The notes below the pieces were generated by a model. That model saw only the letters and a list, made by a program, of their open reading frames with translations. It made no database searches and was not told where the DNA came from. Of a DNA stretch of 11,240 nt, positions 7,453 to 11,240 are shown in pieces. Position 1 is the first letter of the stretch. Every line of letters starts with the position of its first letter. A program made the position numbers and the translations under genes. The stretch is from an uncultured Clostridia bacterium (GTDB taxonomy: Bacteria > Bacillota > Clostridia > Oscillospirales > CAG-272), in contig CALEJO010000145.1 of NCBI GenBank assembly GCA_937898155.1, forward strand, positions 1-11,240. Direction: 5' to 3'.

Positions 7453-8543
7453 GTCACATATAGATTGACGTCCCACGCGGGAACAGACGGGTGTTTTCGC
7501 AAAAAGAGCCGATGCGTCGGGAGCATCTCATGCACGAGAAGCGGCAATTCATAGAGATCGGCACTTTTATGATAGAGCGAAACGATCAGTTCGGTCTCGT
7601 TTCGCGCGATCGTTTCGGCGGAGCCGAGAAGCGCCCGCCGTTCCGCGCCCTCGACATCGTATTTGATGAGCAGTTTTTCGCCGGAAAAACAGCTTCGCGC
7701 GTCGAGCGTGTCACATTCGCAGAGCCGGCATTTCGCGCCGCTTTGCGTTTTGCCGCCCGCGCCTGCTTCGCCGAGCGAGGAATTGCGGCTGGCACCGTCG
7801 GTCAAGGAGCGTGTTTCGCGTTTATCCCACGCGGCGAGCGGAAACGCCTGCCACGGGATCGCGAAATCGGTGAGACGGGCGCAGAGTTTTTCATAAATCT
7901 TCGGTGACGGCTCAAACGCGATGCCACGGCGGATCGTCGGGAAGAATCGGAGCGCTTCTTCGGCAGTGTCACCCGTATAGGCACCCAAATCCGCATATGC
8001 GGTGTAGCCGTCGGAAAGCAGAGAAGAGAGCGCCGCGTCCTTTTCCGTCTCGACGGCGCGCAGATAGGAGAGTCGCCCCGAGAGCTTATATGCGAGCACA
8101 CCGTCAAAAACGGCGCGGGACGCGTCGTCTGCCAAAAGCTCTCTCACGCGGAGGATCTCCGGCTCATGCTCGCGGTAAAAATCCGCCGTAAAGAGCGGAC
8201 CGCCGCAGACGGGAACGTCGGGGGCAAACAGCGGGTGCGTTTCTTCCAGCGCGCGGATCTGCGCCATCACGTCGGGACGCGAGGAGCCGAACGCGAGGAG
8301 CGTGAGAAACGCGCCGTGCTTTTCTTCCGCTTCGGAAAGAGAAAGCACGCGCTTTCCGTGAAAGGAATGTCCACGAACAAACCCGTCGGACGCGAAAAAA
8401 TCCGCCGTCTCCACGCCGATTTTGCCGAGCGCTTCGAGAATCTTATCCGTGCCGTTTCCCATGCCGTAGATCAGAATGGGAAGCGGCGTTTTTTTCAGCA
8501 TATGCCAGAGATTTTCTTCTCCCAAAAGGACGGGATCAATCAT
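7446..8543 (-). CDS. FkbM-family SAM-dependent methyltransferase with N-terminal Rossmann-like domain
   Basis: The C-terminal half (about 180-365) carries the FkbM methyltransferase signature: SAM-binding DLGAYTGDT (185-193), AFEPSP (209-214), IKYDVEGAE (293-301), SLYHKSADLYELPLLV (322-337) and a closing LRKHPSVPAWDVNLYV. FkbM enzymes are O-methyltransferases acting on hydroxyls of sugars or polyketides; the substrate here is unknown. The N-terminal ~120 residues contain ILIYGMGNGTDKI (24-35) followed by a beta strand and acidic residues. This resembles a small nucleotide-binding fold seen before FkbM domains in other clostridia, and its role is unknown. The ATG overlaps the last 8 bases of the upstream hydrolase gene (ATGATTGA) and lacks a strong ribosome site of its own, so translation is probably coupled. 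No signal peptide or membrane segment is visible, so it is likely cytoplasmic. At 365 residues it is longer than a bare FkbM domain because of the extra N-terminal part. Confidence 0.85.
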   Translation of the reverse strand: MIDPVLLGEENLWHMLKKTPLPILIYGMGNGTDKILEALGKIGVETADFFASDGFVRGHSFHGKRVLSLSEAEEKHGAFLTLLAFGSSRPDVMAQIRALEETHPLFAPDVPVCGGPLFTADFYREHEPEILRVRELLADDASRAVFDGVLAYKLSGRLSYLRAVETEKDAALSSLLSDGYTAYADLGAYTGDTAEEALRFFPTIRRGIAFEPSPKIYEKLCARLTDFAIPWQAFPLAAWDKRETRSLTDGASRNSSLGEAGAGGKTQSGAKCRLCECDTLDARSCFSGEKLLIKYDVEGAERRALLGSAETIARNETELIVSLYHKSADLYELPLLVHEMLPTHRLFLRKHPSVPAWDVNLYVTK

Positions 8544-9186
8544 GGATCAGCGATTGCAGGAGCGGGGTATTGTAGATCGTGCGGGCGATCAGAGAGATGC
8601 CGACCGCCTTCGGATGCACGCGGTCCTGCGAGAGCAGATAGCAATATCCCTTGGCGATATAATCGTCCATGACGGACTGCACGTCGATATAGACGAGGTC
8701 GTATTTTTTCGCGAGCGCCCGATAGCTTTCGTTGATGTCGTCCACCATCTTGCGCATCGGATCGTCGTGATTCAGTTCGAGAAAGAACGGCGAAACGATG
8801 ACGGGCGTCGTGCCCGCCGCTTGGCATTTTTGGATCATCGTCTCCATATTCCGCGCGGTTTCTTCCGTGCTGATCATATGCGTGGACAGACGCGAGCCGT
8901 CAAAATGACGCCAAACGTCGTTGACGCCGATCATGATAAAGAGATAGTCCGGCTCATACGCCAGCACTTCGCTGTCAAAGCGTTCGAGCAACTTCAAACT
9001 CGTGTCGCCGCTTGTCGCGCTGTTATAATAACGGACGTGATGCTCGGGATTGTCCGCCCACGTATCGACGAAAATGCGTGAAACATAGCTATTGCCCATT
9101 CTTCCGAATCCCTCGCCGACGGGACGCGCGCGCTCGCAATCGGTGATACTGTCGCCGGTGAACATGACATTGATCGTTTTTTTCAT
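8536..9186 (-). CDS. SGNH/GDSL-family hydrolase (esterase or lipase-like)
   Basis: This 216-residue protein has all four family blocks: GDSITD with nucleophile Ser13, a block II glycine in SATSGDTS (Gly60), GVNDVW with Asn89, and DRVHP with Asp188 and His191. This supports an ester hydrolase of the GDSL/SGNH superfamily, members of which deacetylate sugars or cleave lipid and carbohydrate esters. The substrate cannot be told from sequence. There is no signal peptide, so the enzyme is predicted to be cytoplasmic. A longer in-frame start exists at 9237. The start at 9186 is chosen because a CGGAGGT ribosome site (9197-9191) lies just upstream and the GDSI block normally sits within the first ~15 residues. 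It is first in a two-gene operon with the FkbM methyltransferase. That pairing hints at modification and trimming of the same glycan or small molecule, which is inference. Confidence 0.9.
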   Translation of the reverse strand: MKKTINVMFTGDSITDCERARPVGEGFGRMGNSYVSRIFVDTWADNPEHHVRYYNSATSGDTSLKLLERFDSEVLAYEPDYLFIMIGVNDVWRHFDGSRLSTHMISTEETARNMETMIQKCQAAGTTPVIVSPFFLELNHDDPMRKMVDDINESYRALAKKYDLVYIDVQSVMDDYIAKGYCYLLSQDRVHPKAVGISLIARTIYNTPLLQSLIHD

Positions 9187-9220
9187 AAAAACCTCCGAAA
9201 AGATACAAAATCCGCTTTTT

Positions 9221-9248
9221 ATTATAAACAATCTCATAGCAAAGTCAA
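9221..9248 (-). promoter_or_regulatory. Promoter of the SGNH hydrolase-FkbM operon
   Basis: On the minus strand TTGACT (9248-9243) and TATAAT (9226-9221) are spaced 16 bases apart. The predicted start near 9214 gives a leader of about 28 bases before the ATG at 9186. It is back to back with the promoter of the DivIVA-like gene. Confidence 0.75.
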
Positions 9249-9266
9249 GAAATTATGCGTTTTTTA

Positions 9267-9295
9267 TTGAAAATGCGACATTTTTATGATATGAT
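9267..9295 (+). promoter_or_regulatory. Promoter of the DivIVA-like gene
   Basis: TTGAAA (9267-9272), a 17-base spacer and TATGAT (9290-9295), with TG one base before the -10, form an extended -10 promoter. An overlapping TATGAT at 9285-9290 has only 12-base spacing and is less likely. The leader before the ATG at 9328 would be about 26 bases. Confidence 0.7.
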
Positions 9296-9327
9296 GAAAA
9301 AAAGATCATTTCTCGGAGGATTTTTTC

Positions 9328-10110
9328 ATGGGAAAGAAGAAAACCGGATTCCGCAAATCGCTCGGCGGATATCGCAAGGACGACGTCAATCAGTATATCG
9401 CCGATCTGGCGAAGGATTTTTCCAATGAACGCGACGAATGGGAGACCGAAAAAGCCAAAATTCAGCGCGTAAGCGAGGATGAAAAAGCCGAGAAAACGCT
9501 TGCGGAGACGCAACGGGATGAGCTTGCCTGCCTGCTGTATGCCGCGGAGAGCAATCTCGCCGCGCAGAAAGCCGCCGCGGAAGAGGCGGAAAAGGTCAAT
9601 ATGGAGCTGAAAGCGACGATCGCCGGTCTTTCTGCCCGTATTCATGAATATGAGGAAGAGAAAAAGGACGCCGATGCCCACGCGGACGACGTGCAGGAAA
9701 GCGTCTATCAGAAGATCAACGACAAAGTCGAGCAGATCATGACGGCGGCGAACGACAGCGCCCGCGAGATCGTGGCAAACGCACTTTTGCGCGGTGATGA
9801 AGTGATCGCCGAGGCGGAGGAAAAAGCGAAAAAAATCCTCCGTGAAGCATCCGCAAAATCGTCCGCGAACTATTACGACGACGTGATGCGTTTCGCGTCG
9901 GAAATCCGCGACAGCATGAATAAGCTCATGAGCGAGATTGAAGTAAAGAAAGCGGAAATGTCCGGCAAGCTCGACGAGATTCGCCCGACGGCGCACAAGA
10001 CAGAGCCACGTCCGCAAAAGACGGCGAGACAGACGTCGATGGACGAAAAGATCGAGACGTTTTTCAAAAACACGCTCGACGCGATCGCCAATATGGCAAA
10101 GAGAAAATAA
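9328..10110 (+). CDS. DivIVA-like coiled-coil protein
   Basis: This 260-residue protein begins with a DivIVA-type N-terminal signature, FRKSLGGYRKDDVNQYIADL (8-27). In DivIVA/GpsB proteins this region binds curved membrane or partner proteins and ends in the start of a coiled coil. Residues ~30-115 and ~120-215 are rich in Glu, Lys, Ala and Gln with heptad-like spacing, as expected for coiled coils. The final ~45 residues (215-260) are Pro/Thr/Arg-rich and then a basic amphipathic helix (SMDEKIETFFKNTLDAIANM). No membrane segment is seen. A role in pole or septum organisation, growth or chromosome placement is inferred from the family. It is longer than B. subtilis DivIVA, and the C-terminal part has no domain I recognise. 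The start has a strong ribosome site, GGAGGA (9315-9320), and its own promoter. It is not in an operon with smpB, which has its own promoter. Confidence 0.85.
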   Translation: MGKKKTGFRKSLGGYRKDDVNQYIADLAKDFSNERDEWETEKAKIQRVSEDEKAEKTLAETQRDELACLLYAAESNLAAQKAAAEEAEKVNMELKATIAGLSARIHEYEEEKKDADAHADDVQESVYQKINDKVEQIMTAANDSAREIVANALLRGDEVIAEAEEKAKKILREASAKSSANYYDDVMRFASEIRDSMNKLMSEIEVKKAEMSGKLDEIRPTAHKTEPRPQKTARQTSMDEKIETFFKNTLDAIANMAKRK

Positions 10111-10154
10111 AGACGGGACGCGAAAACGGTCGAACGGTTTTTCCTGACGGACGC

Positions 10155-10183
10155 TTGACTTTTTCGCATCTATGTGATACACT
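10155..10183 (+). promoter_or_regulatory. Promoter of smpB (and probably ssrA)
   Basis: TTGACT (10155-10160), a 17-base spacer and TACACT (10178-10183), with TG one base before the -10 (10175-10176), predict a start near 10190, about 26 bases before the smpB ATG. No comparable promoter is visible just before ssrA, so this one probably serves both genes. Confidence 0.7.
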
Positions 10184-10215
10184 TTTTGAAAATACGAAGA
10201 AAGCGAGGAAGTCCG

Positions 10216-10683
10216 ATGGCGGATAAGATTCAAAAACAAATCGCGCAGAACCGAAAAGCCCGCCACGACTTTTTCGTGGAAGATACGTATGAGGCGGGGA
10301 TCGAGCTCTTTGGCACGGAAGTCAAAAGCTTGCGCCAGGGAAGCGTCAATCTGAAAGATTCATATTGCTATATCAAGGGCGGAGAGATTTTTTCGACGGG
10401 AATCCACATCAGCCCCTATGAAAAAGGAAACGTATTCAACCGCGATCCGCTCCGCGAGCGGAAGCTCTTAATGCACAAAAAGGAGATTCTGAAACTTGCG
10501 TCGCTGATCGGGCAGCAGGGATATACGCTGGTGCCGCTGTCGCTCTATTTTTCGGGCAAGAACGTCAAAATGGAGCTCGGCGTGTGCAAGGGCAAAAAAC
10601 TATACGACAAGCGCGAGGACGCCGCGAAAAAGGCGGAGGCGCGGGACATCGACCGCTACGAGCGGGAGAGACAAAAATACTGA
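10216..10683 (+). CDS. smpB: SsrA-binding protein SmpB
   Basis: SmpB binds tmRNA and carries it into stalled ribosomes that lack a stop codon, mimicking the codon-anticodon stem in the A site. The 155 residues match the usual 150-160. Family motifs seen are NRKARHDFF (12-20), GIELFGTEVKSLR (28-40), HISPYE (64-69), DPLRERKLLMHKKEI (77-91) and GKKLYDKRE (126-134). The basic C-terminal tail (about 132-155), which becomes helical in the mRNA channel in other bacteria, is complete. A longer in-frame start at 10174 was rejected. The ATG at 10216 has a GAGGAAG ribosome site (10205-10211) and fits the family N-terminus, while 10174 lies inside the predicted promoter. Its RNA partner begins 6 bases after the stop. 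Confidence 0.97.
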   Translation: MADKIQKQIAQNRKARHDFFVEDTYEAGIELFGTEVKSLRQGSVNLKDSYCYIKGGEIFSTGIHISPYEKGNVFNRDPLRERKLLMHKKEILKLASLIGQQGYTLVPLSLYFSGKNVKMELGVCKGKKLYDKREDAAKKAEARDIDRYERERQKY

Positions 10684-10689
10684 CCATAT

Positions 10690-11041
10690 GGGCCCGTAAA
10701 GGTTTCGACGGGGATTATGAAGTGCGGTAAGCGAGCCGAGATGAGGCAACTCGTTAAACAACCTCAATTTTTCAAAATAAACGCTAACAATAGACAAGCG
10801 CTCGCTGCCTAAGTTGCAGCGCGTCCGCCCCGAGAGCACCGCGGCTCGGGCTCGGGCGTCACTTAGCGGTAAATGTGCACAGCCCGTTTGCTTTTGAAGC
10901 TGTCATAAAGAAAAAAGCTACCTGAAAGAAAAGCCCGTTTGTCGGCGTTTCAAGAGGGGAATTTCAAAAGGCAAAATGCGCTCGGAGAAAACTGCATGAA
11001 TTGATTTTCGGACAGGGGTTCGACTCCCCTCGGGTCCACCA
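10690..11041 (+). ncRNA. ssrA: Transfer-messenger RNA (tmRNA, SsrA)
   Basis: This is a one-piece tmRNA of about 352 nt. The 5' acceptor strand GGGCCCG (10690-10696) pairs with CGGGTCC (11031-11037), followed by ACCA. The third pair is G-U, the identity element for alanyl-tRNA synthetase. The conserved 5' stretch GTAAAGGTTTCGACGGGG follows at once, and the T-arm with GGTTCGACTCC is near the 3' end. The resume codon is GCT at 10783, and the tag reading frame encodes ANNRQALAA with stop TAA (10810-10812), ending in the degron-like ALAA. The stop codon lies inside a stem formed by CTAAGT (10809-10814) and ACTTAG (10861-10866), as in helix 5 of known tmRNAs. Pseudoknot-like pairings exist upstream of the tag (TGAGG 10742-10746 with CCTCA 10762-10766). 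The CCA end is encoded. With smpB directly upstream this is the complete trans-translation system. Confidence 0.97.
10783..10812 (+). other. tmRNA proteolysis-tag reading frame
   Basis: Inside ssrA the ten codons from GCT to TAA encode ANNRQALAA. With the alanine charged on tmRNA, a rescued protein would end in A-ANNRQALAA. The hydrophobic ALAA end fits recognition by ClpXP-type proteases. Confidence 0.9.
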
Positions 11042-11081
11042 AAAAGGAAAAAGACCGCGTCTGCGGTCTATTTTCTTTTCC
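11027..11081 (+). repeat. 55-bp direct repeat, copy 1 (tmRNA 3' end plus terminator)
   Basis: This copy is identical over 55 bases to 11186-11240. It includes the 3' side of the tmRNA T-stem, the acceptor 3' strand, the CCA and the entire terminator. The base just before it differs between copies (C versus T), so the left boundary is exact. The repeat may be an attachment-site duplication or the edge of a tandem unit. Confidence 0.95.
11052..11081 (+). terminator. Rho-independent terminator of ssrA
   Basis: A 7-bp stem AGACCGC/GCGGTCT (11052-11058 and 11063-11069) with a GTCT loop is preceded by A-rich sequence and followed by ATTTTCTTTT. It can be lengthened by A-T pairs (GGAAAA with TTTTCC). 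It lies 10 bases after the tmRNA CCA. Confidence 0.9.
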
Positions 11082-11185
11082 GAATTCAAGCGAGGGGAGT
11101 CGAACAAAGGCGGAAGTGAATGACGCGTCGGTGACGCGTCAGAGCCGCCGCTGACCGAGCGCCGTCGAGGCGCGAGAGCGACCTT
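11082..11185 (+). repeat. Structured spacer of a 159-bp repeat unit downstream of ssrA
   Basis: No convincing gene is seen here. A 15-bp inverted copy of the tmRNA T-arm (CGAGGGGAGTCGAAC, 11091-11105) matches 11018-11032 in reverse. A perfect hairpin, TGACGCGTC-GGT-GACGCGTCA (11121-11141), sits inside a GGCGG/CCGCC pairing (11109-11113 with 11145-11149). A second hairpin is GCGCC/GGCGC (11159-11163 with 11169-11173). The outer segment 11091-11099 can pair with 11183-11191 (nine pairs, one G-U), closing both hairpins into a branched fold. The function is unknown. It may be a structured RNA, a folded single-strand recombination site, or the remnant of an element inserted at ssrA. Confidence 0.7.
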
Positions 11186-11240
11186 CCCTCGGGTCCACCA
11201 AAAAGGAAAAAGACCGCGTCTGCGGTCTATTTTCTTTTCC
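11186..11240 (+). repeat. 55-bp direct repeat, copy 2 (pseudo tmRNA 3' end plus terminator)
   Basis: This exact copy of 11027-11081 begins at CCCTCGGG and includes a CGGGTCCACCA end and the second terminator (stem 11211-11217 and 11222-11228). No matching 5' acceptor strand such as GGGCCCG occurs in the spacer, so it is not a second full tmRNA or tRNA. It ends precisely at the window edge and may extend further. Confidence 0.93.

Noticed and set aside
10111..10145. Terminator after the DivIVA-like gene
   Set aside because: The AAAACGGT...CGGTTTTT stretch looks symmetric, but CGGT is repeated directly rather than inverted. Only five A-T-rich pairs can form, so I could not support a terminator.
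9253..10266. Open frame of 337 codons on the minus strand
   Set aside because: It is antisense to the DivIVA-like gene and spans two intergenic promoters. The Phe/Arg/His-rich product is what results from reading a Glu/Lys-rich coiled-coil gene backwards.
11082..11185. CRISPR array or integron attC site
   Set aside because: There is one 55-bp repeat pair with a 104-base spacer and no short regular repeats, no cas genes and no integrase. The core-site sequences of attC are not evident.
11186..11240. A second tRNA or tmRNA gene ending in CCA
   Set aside because: Only the 3' acceptor strand, part of the T-stem and CCA are present. No 5' acceptor strand or D-arm is found in the preceding 104 bases.

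Overview
The window looks like a piece of a chromosome from an anaerobic member of the Bacillota, most likely a clostridial lineage. This rests on the strong purine-rich Shine-Dalgarno sites, housekeeping-type promoters, a DivIVA-like protein, a clostridial-type MATE transporter, and a smpB-ssrA pair. The genus cannot be fixed from the sequence. Base composition is moderately GC-rich in the genes and AT-rich in the short intergenic gaps. All the genes look like core, vertically inherited chromosome. The accessory-looking part is confined to the last ~200 bases.

Region 1 (1-3678, minus strand) is a tightly packed shikimate-pathway operon. Its transcription order is a chorismate mutase-AroB fusion, AroC, then an AroE-AroK fusion that runs off the left edge. 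The stop and start codons overlap (GTGA, then ATGA), so the three polypeptides are probably translationally coupled. They carry five enzymatic activities: 3-dehydroquinate synthase, shikimate dehydrogenase, shikimate kinase, chorismate synthase and chorismate mutase. The operon is driven by a promoter with both consensus hexamers at 17-bp spacing and a very short leader.

Region 2 (3679-7446, plus strand) is divergent from the aro operon. It holds a MATE-family multidrug/cation antiporter followed 21 bases later by a type IA topoisomerase (TopB). It ends in a symmetric hairpin shared with the convergent operon that follows.

Region 3 (7446-9186, minus strand) is a two-gene operon: an SGNH/GDSL-type hydrolase, then an FkbM-family methyltransferase that overlaps it by 8 bases.

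Region 4 (9187-11240, plus strand) carries a DivIVA-like coiled-coil protein, then smpB, then the tmRNA gene ssrA only 6 bases downstream of smpB. SmpB and tmRNA form the trans-translation ribosome-rescue system. The tmRNA tag reads ANNRQALAA. Downstream of ssrA the last 15 bases of the tmRNA gene together with its terminator (55 bp in all) are repeated exactly 159 bp further on. The spacer between the copies is structured and contains an inverted 15-bp copy of the tmRNA T-arm. The second copy ends exactly at the window edge. This suggests a tandem or dispersed repeat, or an attachment-site remnant, that continues beyond the window, and it is the most unusual part of the sequence.
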